Below are positions 26,664-37,419 of a stretch of 64,000 nucleotides of DNA, one piece after another. Made by a program: the position numbers and the translations under genes. The first letter of the stretch is position 1; each line of letters opens with the position of its first letter. The stretch spans positions 62,001 through 126,000 of the forward strand of contig CACMJX010000001.1 in NCBI GenBank assembly GCA_902614055.1, given 5' to 3'. The stretch comes from an uncultured Pelagibacteraceae bacterium. Lineage in GTDB: Bacteria > Pseudomonadota > Alphaproteobacteria > Pelagibacterales > Pelagibacteraceae. The notes beneath the pieces were generated by a model. The model ran no database searches. It was not told the origin of the DNA and was given only the letters and a program-made list of their open reading frames with translations.

Positions 26664-26969
26664 ATGAAAAAATTATTTTTTTTGGCACCTATAATTTTTT
26701 TAATGTTTGCAACAACTTTAACTAAAAACTCAACAAAAAAACTTGATAAAGAAATTTTTGAATTAAAAGAAAATATTAGAATATTAGAAGATCGTTATGA
26801 ACTGACTTTACTTGATTATAGTATTTTAACTTCACCAAAAAAACTAATGGAGTATCATCAATTTTTCTTTGAGGATAAATTTATTCAAAAGAAAATAGAA
26901 AATTTGAGCAAAATGGAATTTTTAGGTGATAATTTAAAAATTAATAAAATGGCTAGAAATGATGAGTGA
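26664..26969 (+). CDS. FtsL-like small membrane protein
   Basis: N-terminal TM plus coiled coil, position between rsmH and ftsI; sequence weakly conserved. Confidence 0.6.
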   Translation: MKKLFFLAPIIFLMFATTLTKNSTKKLDKEIFELKENIRILEDRYELTLLDYSILTSPKKLMEYHQFFFEDKFIQKKIENLSKMEFLGDNLKINKMARNDE

Positions 26970-28614
26970 ATTAGATAATCACTCTCAAAATTCTGATAAA
27001 TATAATGATAGCTTTTCATATAAAGAAAATAAATCATATCTTAAAATATCTTTTGAAAGAATAGCATTTATTTTTTTTATTTTTTTCATTTTAGCAGTAA
27101 TTTTTTCATCTAAAGTAATATTATTGAGTATAAAAAAAATCCCCGAAATTCAAAAAATAGTTAAAAAAGATAATTTCAGATCTAGTATTTTAGATAATGA
27201 GGGAAATATTTTGGCTAAAAGCGTTCCAGTAGTTAATATAGGGATTAACCCTAATTTAGTAATTAACAAAGAAAAATTGTTAATTTCTCTTAAGTTGATC
27301 TTTCCTGATAAAAGTTTTGATGAAGAAATATATGGGAAAAAATTCTTTTATGTTAAAAAAAAAATAAGTCCTGAAAAACTTAAGCAGATTCTTCTTTTAG
27401 GAGACAAATCCTTTATTCAAGAGGATAGCATAGCAAGAGTTTATCCAAATGGAAATTTATTTAGTCATGTAATTGGTCAAATCGATAATGATAATAATGG
27501 TATATCTGGAATCGAAAAAACTTTTGATTATGAGCTAACAACTACAAAAGAACCTTTAAAATTAACCCTTGATAAAGATCTTCAATATTTAATTAAAGAA
27601 GAGTTATCAAAATCCAAGGATATATTTCAAAATATTGGAAGTGCTGCGATTTTAATGGATATTAATGATGGTAACATTTTATCTATGGTATCTCTTCCAG
27701 ACTTTGATCTTAATAAAAGAGAAAAAATAGATGATGTAAAATATATCAATAGAGCAACAAAAGGTGTTTATGAATTTGGTTCTGTTTTTAAAACTTTTAC
27801 TTTAGCCGCAGGTTTACAATACAGTGTTGTTGAACCAGAAACTGAATTTAAAGACCTTAAAAAAAAAATTGCATGTGCAGGAAATTATATATCTGAATAT
27901 GATGACAAAATACCCTCAGATTTAACGGCTGAAGAGATACTTATTAGATCAGGCAATATTGGATCTGTTAGAATAGCTGAAAAAGTTGGTATTGAAAATT
28001 ATAATGAGTTTCTTCAAACTATCGGGATTATATCAAATTTAGAATTCGATATACAGGAAGTAGGCACAACTCAATTAGGTAGATGGGGTAAATGTAAACT
28101 TGCAACAGTTGCATTTGGCCATGGGATAGCTACAACTTTATTACAACTTTCAAAAGGCTATTCAATAATAAGTAATGGAGGATATGAAATAACACCTACA
28201 TTATTGAAGAAGGAAAAATTACAAAGACAAAGAATACTTAATGAAAACTTATCAGAGAGAATTAATCCTATTCTTAGAAAAATTGTATCAACAAAAGAAG
28301 GAACAGCAGGTTTTGCTAATGTAAAAGGTTACGAAATAGGCGGAAAAACGGGCACTGCCGATCAACCCTCAATGGGCGGGTATTCTAAAAAGAAAGTTAA
28401 CACTTTTGCATCAGTTTTTCCAACCTCAGACCCAAAATTTGTATTAGCGGTAATGTTGGATGAACCCAAAGCAAATAGAGAATTTGTCTATCACTATAGA
28501 GATGATAGATATCCTTATAAGGGGAATTGGAGAAATACAGCGGGTTGGACCACTGTTTGGATAGCCGGTCAGATAATAGAAAAGATCGGGCCAATTTTAG
28601 CCACAAAATATTAA
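26959..28614 (+). CDS. ftsI: Peptidoglycan transpeptidase FtsI (PBP3)
   Basis: Transpeptidase motifs SVFKTFTL, SGN and GGKTGTADQP. Confidence 0.92.
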   Translation: MMSELDNHSQNSDKYNDSFSYKENKSYLKISFERIAFIFFIFFILAVIFSSKVILLSIKKIPEIQKIVKKDNFRSSILDNEGNILAKSVPVVNIGINPNLVINKEKLLISLKLIFPDKSFDEEIYGKKFFYVKKKISPEKLKQILLLGDKSFIQEDSIARVYPNGNLFSHVIGQIDNDNNGISGIEKTFDYELTTTKEPLKLTLDKDLQYLIKEELSKSKDIFQNIGSAAILMDINDGNILSMVSLPDFDLNKREKIDDVKYINRATKGVYEFGSVFKTFTLAAGLQYSVVEPETEFKDLKKKIACAGNYISEYDDKIPSDLTAEEILIRSGNIGSVRIAEKVGIENYNEFLQTIGIISNLEFDIQEVGTTQLGRWGKCKLATVAFGHGIATTLLQLSKGYSIISNGGYEITPTLLKKEKLQRQRILNENLSERINPILRKIVSTKEGTAGFANVKGYEIGGKTGTADQPSMGGYSKKKVNTFASVFPTSDPKFVLAVMLDEPKANREFVYHYRDDRYPYKGNWRNTAGWTTVWIAGQIIEKIGPILATKY

Positions 28615-28625
28615 GAGCGTAAATC

Positions 28626-31472
28626 ATGTTACTCAAAGACTACTTTCCAAATTTACATAAAAAATATCATGAATTAAGTTTTAAAGGAATAGCTTTTAAT
28701 TCTAAAGAAGTTAAAAAGGGATACGTTTTTTTTGCATTTAAAGGAAACAATACAGATGGAAATTTCTTTATAAAAGATGCTATTAAAAGAGGATCTGAAA
28801 TTATTATCACTGACAAATTTAAAATAAATGGTTGGAAAAATAACGTTTTATTTTTAAATGATAAAAATCCTAGAAATTTACTAGCAAAATTTAGCTCTAA
28901 AATATTTAACAAAAAACCGAACAACTTAATAGGTGTTACTGGCACAAATGGTAAATCATCGATAGCAAATTTTTATTCTCAAATTCTTTCTCTTAACAGA
29001 ATTAAAGCAGGCTCAATTGGTACATTGGGGGTTACTGGTTTAAAAGTTAAAAAAAATTTTTCTAATACTACATTTGATACTATTCAAATAAACAAAATTT
29101 TAAAAAAATTAAAAGAAAGAAGAATTGAAAATGTTATTTTGGAGGCTTCGAGTCATGGATTAAATCAAAATAGATTAGATGGATTAGAATTTGATATTGG
29201 TATATTTACCAACTTCACAAGAGATCATTTAGATTATCATAAAACTTATAAAAATTATTTAAATTCAAAGTTAATATTATTCAAAAAATTATTAAAAAAA
29301 AAGTCTTATGCTATTTATGATAATGATCTAAAAATTTCTTCTAATTTAAATAAAATTACTAGATTAAATAAAATCCATAAACTTACTTTAGGAAATACTA
29401 AATCGAATTTTTCAATAATTGATCATCAATTTTTGAAAGATGAACAGAAAATAACATTCATATTTGATAAAAAAAAATATTCTTTTTCGACAACACTAAT
29501 TGGAAGAGTCCAAATTAAAAATTTACTAATGGCTATTATGGCAGCAATGAAAAGTAAAATTTCATTAGAAAAAATTTTAAAAATTATACCAAAAATAAAG
29601 TCAGTAAATGGAAGATTAGAGAAGTTAGGAAATCTTAATAATTATGGAATTGTTATTCTTGATTATGCTCATACACCAGACGCTTTAAAGACCTGCATTA
29701 AAAATGTGAAGGAACAGTTTAAATTGAGAAAAATTAACTTAGTATTTGGATGTGGAGGTGAGCGAGACAAGCCCAAAAGAAAAATAATGGGAAAAATCGC
29801 TGATAAATATTGTGATAAAATATATTTAACAGATGATAATCCAAGAAGTGAAGATCCAGAAAAAATAAGAAGAGATATCAAGTCTAATATTTCAAAGAGT
29901 AAAGTATTAGAAATACCATCAAGAGAAATGGCAATAAAATCAGCAATTATGGATATTAGGTCAAACGAGATAGTTATTATTGCAGGAAAAGGGCATGAAG
30001 TTTACCAAGAATATGTCTCTAAAAAATTCTTTTCAGATAAAAAATGTATTGAAAAATTTATTAGGATTAAAAATAAATCTTTAAATAGAAATTGGAAAAC
30101 AAATATTATTTCAGAAATAATTAAAAAGAAAATAGATAAAAATATTAATATTAATGAAGCTTCAATTGACTCAAGAAAAACAAAAAAAAATAATATTTTC
30201 TTTGGTGTTAAAGGAAAGAACTTTGATGGAAATAAATTTGTCTATCAAGCTTTAAATAATGGAGCCTCAATTGCAATTAATCAAAATAAATCAGTCAATC
30301 AGGTTAAAAATAAATTTTATGTAAAAAATTCTTTAAAAATTTTTTCTGAATGTGCTAAACTGGTAAGAATATCTTCTAATATTTCATCTATTGCAATTAC
30401 AGGATCTGCAGGTAAGACTTCTTTAAAAGAGATGTTGGGCCAAATGCTAGGTAAACTATGTCAAACATCTTATTCAAAAAAATCTTTTAATAATAAATAT
30501 GGTGTACCAATTTCTTTATTCAACATAAATAAGGAAGATAAAATTGGAATTTTTGAAGTTGGGATGGATAAAAAAGGTGAAATTGACTTTTTGACCAAAA
30601 AAATAATGCCTAATATTGGTGTTATTACAAATATTTCTTATGCACATATTAAAAATTTTAAAAATTTATGGGGTGTAGCTCAAGCCAAATCAGAGATAAT
30701 AAATAACATTGTTGAACATGGATCTATTATATTAAATGCTGATGATAATTTTTATGGTTTTTTTCAATCCAAAGCTATGAAAAAAAAGTTAAGAATAATC
30801 TCATTTGGGATTAAAAAAAAATCAGATGTAAGATTAATTAAGATAAAAAAACGAAAACTTACATCTGTTATTTACATAAAAAATTATGAAAAAAAATTGA
30901 AATTTGTTATTAAGAAAAATTTAGAAAATTATATCTATAATATTCTGTCGACTTTAGCAGTAATATCAGTATATCACGATTTAGGAAAATTAGATAAATT
31001 TTTCTTTAATGATTATCAATTTCCAGAAGGAAGAGGAGATTTAAATTTAATTAAGATTAATAAAAAAAAAATCAACTTTATTGATGAAAGTTATAATTCA
31101 AATCCTTTATCTCTTCAATTTGCATTAAATAAATTAAATAATTTAAATACAAAATCTAAAAGAAAATTTATTCTGTTGGGAGATATGTTAGAACTTGGAA
31201 AATATTCCAAAAAGCTTCATTCAGAGGTTGCTCAAAACATTAATGATACTAAAATTGACAGAGTATATGTATATGGCAAAGATGTTATCCAAACATTTAA
31301 CAAAATTAGACCACAAAAAAGAGGAAGAATATTATATTCAAAAAAAGATATCTTAAACTTTATAAGTAATGATATTAAGGATGGTGAATATCTAATGATT
31401 AAAGGTTCAAACTCGACTGGATTAAATAAAATAAGTCAAAGCTTAAAAATAGGCAAATTGAATGCTTTTTAG
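28626..31472 (+). CDS. murE/murF: MurE-MurF fusion protein
   Basis: 948 aa; first half GVTGTNGKSS...DDNPRSEDPEKI...AGKGHEVYQ (MurE); second half AITGSAGKTSLKEM...EVGMDKKGEID...DESYNSNPLSLQFAL (MurF). Confidence 0.93.
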   Translation: MLLKDYFPNLHKKYHELSFKGIAFNSKEVKKGYVFFAFKGNNTDGNFFIKDAIKRGSEIIITDKFKINGWKNNVLFLNDKNPRNLLAKFSSKIFNKKPNNLIGVTGTNGKSSIANFYSQILSLNRIKAGSIGTLGVTGLKVKKNFSNTTFDTIQINKILKKLKERRIENVILEASSHGLNQNRLDGLEFDIGIFTNFTRDHLDYHKTYKNYLNSKLILFKKLLKKKSYAIYDNDLKISSNLNKITRLNKIHKLTLGNTKSNFSIIDHQFLKDEQKITFIFDKKKYSFSTTLIGRVQIKNLLMAIMAAMKSKISLEKILKIIPKIKSVNGRLEKLGNLNNYGIVILDYAHTPDALKTCIKNVKEQFKLRKINLVFGCGGERDKPKRKIMGKIADKYCDKIYLTDDNPRSEDPEKIRRDIKSNISKSKVLEIPSREMAIKSAIMDIRSNEIVIIAGKGHEVYQEYVSKKFFSDKKCIEKFIRIKNKSLNRNWKTNIISEIIKKKIDKNININEASIDSRKTKKNNIFFGVKGKNFDGNKFVYQALNNGASIAINQNKSVNQVKNKFYVKNSLKIFSECAKLVRISSNISSIAITGSAGKTSLKEMLGQMLGKLCQTSYSKKSFNNKYGVPISLFNINKEDKIGIFEVGMDKKGEIDFLTKKIMPNIGVITNISYAHIKNFKNLWGVAQAKSEIINNIVEHGSIILNADDNFYGFFQSKAMKKKLRIISFGIKKKSDVRLIKIKKRKLTSVIYIKNYEKKLKFVIKKNLENYIYNILSTLAVISVYHDLGKLDKFFFNDYQFPEGRGDLNLIKINKKKINFIDESYNSNPLSLQFALNKLNNLNTKSKRKFILLGDMLELGKYSKKLHSEVAQNINDTKIDRVYVYGKDVIQTFNKIRPQKRGRILYSKKDILNFISNDIKDGEYLMIKGSNSTGLNKISQSLKIGKLNAF

Positions 31473-32547
31473 TCTATTTTCAAGTTTAGTTGAGATCTTT
31501 AGTTTTTTAAATGTTTTTAAATATTTAACTGTAAGAACAGGTCTATCAATGTTTACATCAATGATAGTAGTTTTCTTAATTGGCGGACCACTTATTAATT
31601 ATTTTTCATCTCATCAAATTCATGACCCAATTAGAGAAGATGGCCCAAGCGAACATATCATCAAAAAAATAGGAACTCCAACAATGGGAGGATTAATGAT
31701 TTTATTGGGTATTTTTTCAGGTGTTCTTTTATGGGGCGATTTTTCTAATCCTTATAATTGGTTTTTAATTTATATAGCAGGATCTTTTGGACTACTTGGT
31801 GGTTATGATGATTTTCAAAAAATAAAAAAAAATAATTCAAACGGTATAAGTTCAAAATTAAAAATTATAATCCAAATAATTTTAGCTTTTGGTGGAATTT
31901 TAATTCTTTATTTTTACAGTGGATCTAATGAACTTGAAAATTTGTATTTTCCATTTTTTAAAAATTTAATAATTAATTTAGGCTGGTTTTTTATTCCATT
32001 TTATTTATTTGTTATTGTTGGATCATCTAATGCAGTAAACTTAACTGATGGGCTTGATGGATTAGCTACTGTGCCTGTGATATTGGTTGCAGCTTGTTTT
32101 GCATTTATTAGTTATGTAACAGGAAATGTAGTCTTTTCAGAATATTTACAAATTACATACATTGAAGGAGTAGGAGAAGCATCTATTTTCTGTGGAGCAA
32201 TAATAGGATCTTGTCTAGGTTTCTTATGGTTTAATGCTCCACCAGCAAAAATATTTATGGGTGATACAGGATCTTTGGCATTAGGAGGATCATTAGGAGC
32301 AGTTGGCATTATTACCAAACATGAAATTGTTTTAGCAATTACAGGTGGTCTGTTTGTATTAGAGGCTGTCTCGGTAATTGCACAAGTGATATCATTCAAA
32401 CTCACTGGCAAAAGAATTTTTAAAATGGCTCCAATACATCATCATTTTGAAAAAAAAGGCTGGCCAGAGTCAACTGTGGTTGTAAGATTTTGGATTATAT
32501 CAATTATTTTAGCGATGATAGGTTTGGCAACATTAAAACTAAGATAA
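31462..32547 (+). CDS. mraY: Phospho-N-acetylmuramoyl-pentapeptide-transferase
   Basis: GTPTMGGLMIL, NLTDGLDGLA, FMGDTGSLALGG, PIHHHFEKKGW. Confidence 0.97.
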   Translation: MLFSLFSSLVEIFSFLNVFKYLTVRTGLSMFTSMIVVFLIGGPLINYFSSHQIHDPIREDGPSEHIIKKIGTPTMGGLMILLGIFSGVLLWGDFSNPYNWFLIYIAGSFGLLGGYDDFQKIKKNNSNGISSKLKIIIQIILAFGGILILYFYSGSNELENLYFPFFKNLIINLGWFFIPFYLFVIVGSSNAVNLTDGLDGLATVPVILVAACFAFISYVTGNVVFSEYLQITYIEGVGEASIFCGAIIGSCLGFLWFNAPPAKIFMGDTGSLALGGSLGAVGIITKHEIVLAITGGLFVLEAVSVIAQVISFKLTGKRIFKMAPIHHHFEKKGWPESTVVVRFWIISIILAMIGLATLKLR

Positions 32548-33851
32548 TGAATGATAGAAAAGTTTATTTTAAAAATAAGAAAATTTTAATATATGGTTTT
32601 GGCAAATCTGGAATATCATGTTTTAATTTTTTAAAGAAAAACAACAACTGCAAAATATTTGATGATAATAAAAAAAGTATCCCATTTAAATTAAGAAAAG
32701 AATTAATAAAATTAAGTCAATTCCCAGTTTTTAGCTTTGATTACATTGTTCTAAGTCCAGGTATTGATATCAAAAAATGTAAAATTTCTGATTTTTTACT
32801 CAAAAATAGGTCAAAAATTATTACAGAACTTGATATATTTGAAATTAGTTATCCAAAAATAAATAAAATTACCATTACTGGGACAAACGGCAAATCTACC
32901 ACATCAAAGCTACTTTACGAAGTTCTAAAAAATAACAAAATGGATGTAAGGCTAACTGGTAATATTGGATATCCAGTGTTAATGGAGAAAAGAATTAAAA
33001 AAAATACGATTTTTGTAATTGAAGCATCCTCTTATCAACTAGATTATAGTAAATATTTTAGATCTAAGTATTCAGTGATACTCAATTTAAGTCCAGATCA
33101 TCTAGAGAGGCATGGAACTTTTAAAAATTATGCAGAGGCAAAATTTAAGATTGTCAAATCACAACAAAAAAATGACTATACTTTTCTAGATAATGAAAAT
33201 AAATTTCTAATCCAATTAATAAAAAAAAATAGATTAAAATCAAAGATTATAAAGGTAAACTATATAAAATATAAAAAATATTTTAGAAAAATAGATAATA
33301 TTTACTTTAATAATTCTAGCAACAGAAAGAATCTTAGTTATGTTTTGGCAATTGCTGAGATATTAAATATAAATTTAAAAAAAGTAATTAACATTGCAAA
33401 TAAATTTAAAGGATTGAATTATAGGCAAGAAATAATTTATAAATCAAAAGAATTATTAGTTATAAATGATTCTAAATCAACTAGTTTTTCATCAACAGTT
33501 CCATTACTAGAAAGTCATGAAAATATTTATTGGATATTAGGAGGAGAGGCTAAAAAAGGTGACAAATTCAAATTAAAAAGAAAATATTTTTCAAATATAA
33601 AAGCATATGTGTATGGCAAGGATAGAAATTTTTTAATTAATTCCTTACCAAGTAAAGTTTTTTACAAAAGTTCATTAACACTTAAAGAGACTATTAAAAA
33701 TTTAAACAATAGCATGCAAAATGACAAGCAAAAGAAAGTAATTCTTTTTAGTCCTTGTGCTGCTTCTTTTGATCAATTTAAGAATTTTGAGGAAAGAGGA
33801 AAATTTTTTAATAAAAACATTCAATATATATTAAAACAAAATAAAATATGA
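32547..33851 (+). CDS. murD: UDP-N-acetylmuramoylalanine--D-glutamate ligase
   Basis: TGTNGKSTTSKLL, NLSPDHLERHGTFKNY, NDSKSTS; ATG 32547 overlaps mraY stop. Confidence 0.94.
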   Translation: MNDRKVYFKNKKILIYGFGKSGISCFNFLKKNNNCKIFDDNKKSIPFKLRKELIKLSQFPVFSFDYIVLSPGIDIKKCKISDFLLKNRSKIITELDIFEISYPKINKITITGTNGKSTTSKLLYEVLKNNKMDVRLTGNIGYPVLMEKRIKKNTIFVIEASSYQLDYSKYFRSKYSVILNLSPDHLERHGTFKNYAEAKFKIVKSQQKNDYTFLDNENKFLIQLIKKNRLKSKIIKVNYIKYKKYFRKIDNIYFNNSSNRKNLSYVLAIAEILNINLKKVINIANKFKGLNYRQEIIYKSKELLVINDSKSTSFSSTVPLLESHENIYWILGGEAKKGDKFKLKRKYFSNIKAYVYGKDRNFLINSLPSKVFYKSSLTLKETIKNLNNSMQNDKQKKVILFSPCAASFDQFKNFEERGKFFNKNIQYILKQNKI

Positions 33852-34957
33852 ACAAATATTATGATAGTTTTTATGATTGGTGGAAAAATATAGATAAAAT
33901 TCTACTTTTCATAATTCTAGGTTTATTTTTACTAGGTCTTTTTTTTTCATTAGTTTCAACATCTTTAATAGCTTCTGATAAATTAGATACAAAATCCTAT
34001 TATTTTTTTTTCAAACACTCTGTTTATATAATTTTAGCTATTGTGATCATAATTGTGTTTTCGTTTTTAAATCAAAAAATTTTAACAAAATTTTCGTTAA
34101 TTCTATTCTTGATCGCATTTTTAAGTTTAATGTTAGTTCCTTTTATTGGTATTGAGGTAAAAGGCTCAAAAAGATGGCTAGATTTGATCTTTTTACCAAG
34201 ATTTCAGCCAGTAGAGATAATTAAGCCTTTTTTTATTGTAACATTATCTTTAATGTTAACTATTCAAAATAGAAGACTATATTTTAAATATTTCTTAAGC
34301 ACTTTATTAATTTTTCCTATATTAATGTTGCTTGTCTATCAACCAGATATTGGACAAACACTTTTAATTTTAATGATATGGTTAGCTTTAATTTTTGTAT
34401 CTGGCATAAATATATTTATTTTTTTTGTGTTCTTTTTTTTGGTTGGATCAGCTGTAGGTTATTTAGTTATGTTTGTTTCTAAATTTGAATATATAAAAAT
34501 TCGACTTTTGGCTTTTTTAGATTCAAACTTGGGTAATAATTATCAAGCTGAAAAGGCAAGTGATGCAATCGTAAATGGTGGATTTTTTGGAAAGGGAATT
34601 GGAGAAGGCACACTGAATTCCAGAGTTCCCGAAGCCCATACTGATTACATAGTTTCAGTTATAGCTGAAGAATTTGGCGCAATAATAGTTATTGGAATAT
34701 TACTTTTGTACCTTATTTTCTCATATAAAATAATTCAAAAAATTAAAATATTAAATGAAGAATTATTGAAACTAATTTTGATTGGCTGTGTCTCTTTGAT
34801 TTTATTGCAAACATTTATACATGTGGGTGTTAACATTAGATTGTTACCAACTACAGGCATGACATTACCGTTTTTGAGTTATGGTGGTTCTTCAATAGTT
34901 AGCACTGCAATTGTGTCAGGAATAATTCTAAATTTAACAAAAAGAAAAATAGACTAA
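33848..34957 (+). CDS. ftsW: SEDS-family FtsW
   Basis: Polytopic; GSKRWLDL, PDIGQTLLI, PEAHTDYIVSVIAEEFG, LPTTGMTLPFLSYGGSS. Confidence 0.94.
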   Translation: MNKYYDSFYDWWKNIDKILLFIILGLFLLGLFFSLVSTSLIASDKLDTKSYYFFFKHSVYIILAIVIIIVFSFLNQKILTKFSLILFLIAFLSLMLVPFIGIEVKGSKRWLDLIFLPRFQPVEIIKPFFIVTLSLMLTIQNRRLYFKYFLSTLLIFPILMLLVYQPDIGQTLLILMIWLALIFVSGINIFIFFVFFFLVGSAVGYLVMFVSKFEYIKIRLLAFLDSNLGNNYQAEKASDAIVNGGFFGKGIGEGTLNSRVPEAHTDYIVSVIAEEFGAIIVIGILLLYLIFSYKIIQKIKILNEELLKLILIGCVSLILLQTFIHVGVNIRLLPTTGMTLPFLSYGGSSIVSTAIVSGIILNLTKRKID

Positions 34958-34961
34958 AAAC

Positions 34962-36038
34962 ATGAAAAAAATACTTATCGTAACTGGTGGATCTGGTGGT
35001 CACGTAATTCCGTCATTAAATATATATGATATTTTAAAAGAAAATTTTGAAGTACAAATTGTAACAGATTTAAGAGGATCAAAATATATTAATAATAAAG
35101 ATTATAATTTTTCACTAATAGATGTACCAAATTTATTTTCAAATTTATTATTACTTCCATATAATTTAATAAAATTTTGCATTTCAATTCTAAAATCTTA
35201 TAAATACTTAAAATTAAATAATTATAATACTTTAATTAGTACTGGAGGGTATATGTCAGTACCTTTATGTTTAGCATCAAATTTATTGAATATAAAAACT
35301 TACATTTTTGAACCAAACTCGGTTATAGGTAGAGCAAATAAGTTAACACTTAGCTTTGCCAAAAAAGTCATTTGCTATGACAAAAATTTAAAAGGTATTT
35401 CTAAAAAATTCTTAAGTAAGATTTACCCAATTAACCCATTGCTAAGAAAAGAAATCTATAAATATCAAAAAAATGAAAAAACAATTTTAGATAAACAAAA
35501 AAAAATACTAATAATTGGAGGAAGCCAAGGGGCAAAATTTTTTGATGAATTCATTTCTAAAACAATTATAAAACTTCCAAAAACACAGAATATTCGTGTT
35601 TTACAGCAAGTAATTGATCAAAAATCAAAAGAAATTATTAAAGATTTGTATCAAAAAAATTTTATAGAACATGAGCTATTTGACTTTGATGATAAATTAT
35701 TAATTAAAGCTGTAAATTATGATTTAGCTATAACACGATGTGGAGCATCTGCAATTTCAGAATTAGCTTATTTAAATATTCCATTTGTGGCAATTCCATT
35801 TCCGTATGCTAAAGATAATCATCAATATTACAATGCAGTATTCTATGAAAAAAATAAATGTTGTTGGTTAATAACCCAAAAAGATATTGATGAAAATAAC
35901 TTTATAGATTTAATAAATAAAATATTTGAAAATAAAAATGAATATTTTTCTAAAAAAAAAAATTTGATTGAACTAACAAAAGAGAATACTTGGGAAAAAA
36001 ATAAATTTAAAATGATTGAACTTATAAATGAAAATTGA
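34962..36038 (+). CDS. murG: UDP-GlcNAc:undecaprenyl-PP-MurNAc-pentapeptide transferase
   Basis: TGGSGGHVIPSL, STGGYMSVP, EPNSVIGRANK, GGSQGAKFFD, TRCGASAISELAYL. Confidence 0.95.
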   Translation: MKKILIVTGGSGGHVIPSLNIYDILKENFEVQIVTDLRGSKYINNKDYNFSLIDVPNLFSNLLLLPYNLIKFCISILKSYKYLKLNNYNTLISTGGYMSVPLCLASNLLNIKTYIFEPNSVIGRANKLTLSFAKKVICYDKNLKGISKKFLSKIYPINPLLRKEIYKYQKNEKTILDKQKKILIIGGSQGAKFFDEFISKTIIKLPKTQNIRVLQQVIDQKSKEIIKDLYQKNFIEHELFDFDDKLLIKAVNYDLAITRCGASAISELAYLNIPFVAIPFPYAKDNHQYYNAVFYEKNKCCWLITQKDIDENNFIDLINKIFENKNEYFSKKKNLIELTKENTWEKNKFKMIELINEN

Positions 36039-37419
36039 TTTAGGAAAAAATGAACTTATTCATTTTGTTGGCATTGGAGGTATAGGAATGAGTGGTTTAG
36101 CTTTAATAATGAACGGATTGGGATACAAAGTTCAAGGTAGCGATATTACTAACAATCGAAATATTGAAAGATTGAGCGAAAAAAAAATAAAAGTATTCAT
36201 CAAACATAAAAAAGAAAATATTAAAAAAACTACCATGTTAGTGATTTCATCGGCAATTACAAAAAGTAACCCTGAAGTTATAGAGGCAATGAAAAAAGAT
36301 TTACCAATTTATAAAAGAGGAGATATGTTGGGTCATATTGTATCTTTTATGAGAAATGTTGTTGTAACTGGTTCGCATGGAAAAACAACAACAACATCGT
36401 TGGTATCAAGTATTTTTACATCAGGTAATTTAGATCCAACTATTATTAATGGTGGTGTATTAAATTCATTTGGCAATTCTGCAAAATTAGGCAAAAGCAA
36501 CTGGTGTGTAACTGAGTCTGATGAGTCAGATGGAAGTTTTTTAAAAATCCCCTTTACATATTCTATCGCAACAAATTTAGACTCTGAACATTTAGATTTT
36601 TATAAAAATATAAATAATCTAAAAAAATGTTTTATAAAATTTATAGAAAAAATACCATCTGTAGGTAAGGGTTTTGTATGTAATGACGATCAAAATCTAA
36701 AAAATATTATAAAAAAAACAAAAAATAAGAATTTTTATACATACGGTAAAGATAAAAAGTCAAATTTTCAAATAGTAAATATAAATCAAACGTCTAATTT
36801 TTCTAGTTTTGATATTAAAATAAATATTCCAAGCAAAAAAAAAATTATTAAAGGAATTAAGCTTCCAATGATTGGAACTCATAACATTCAGAATGCAACA
36901 GCTGCAATTTCTTTAGCATTTACAATAGGATTACCTGAAAAGTGCATCAAAGCTGGAATACACAATTTTAAAGGCGTGCAGAGAAGGTTTTCTCATTTAT
37001 TTGATCACAATAAGATAAGTTTTTATGATGATTATGCTCATCATCCAACAGAAATAAGTTCAGTTTTAAGTGGAGTTGAAAAAGTTTACAAAAATAAGGA
37101 AATTGTATGTGTTTTTCAACCGCATAGAGTTTCAAGAGTAATAAGTTTGAAAAAAGAGTTTTCAAAATGTTTTAAAAAAGCAGATACAGTTTTATTATGT
37201 CCCATTTATACAGCTAATGAAAAACTTAAGCTTAATTTTACATATCATTCCTTCGCAAAATTAATAATAAAAAATTCAAACGTCAGGTTAATACAAGTTA
37301 AAGATGAATTACAATTACAAAATTTTATAAAACAGAATGTGTTTGGTGAAAAAATTTATATAGGCATGGGTGCAGGATCTATATCTAATTGGATGAAGAA
37401 TTTGAAAAATATTTTTTAA
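36028..37419 (+). CDS. murC: UDP-N-acetylmuramate--L-alanine ligase
   Basis: HFVGIGGIGMSGLA, VTGSHGKTTTTSLV, DDYAHHPTEI, FQPHRVSR. Confidence 0.96.
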   Translation: MKIDLGKNELIHFVGIGGIGMSGLALIMNGLGYKVQGSDITNNRNIERLSEKKIKVFIKHKKENIKKTTMLVISSAITKSNPEVIEAMKKDLPIYKRGDMLGHIVSFMRNVVVTGSHGKTTTTSLVSSIFTSGNLDPTIINGGVLNSFGNSAKLGKSNWCVTESDESDGSFLKIPFTYSIATNLDSEHLDFYKNINNLKKCFIKFIEKIPSVGKGFVCNDDQNLKNIIKKTKNKNFYTYGKDKKSNFQIVNINQTSNFSSFDIKINIPSKKKIIKGIKLPMIGTHNIQNATAAISLAFTIGLPEKCIKAGIHNFKGVQRRFSHLFDHNKISFYDDYAHHPTEISSVLSGVEKVYKNKEIVCVFQPHRVSRVISLKKEFSKCFKKADTVLLCPIYTANEKLKLNFTYHSFAKLIIKNSNVRLIQVKDELQLQNFIKQNVFGEKIYIGMGAGSISNWMKNLKNIF

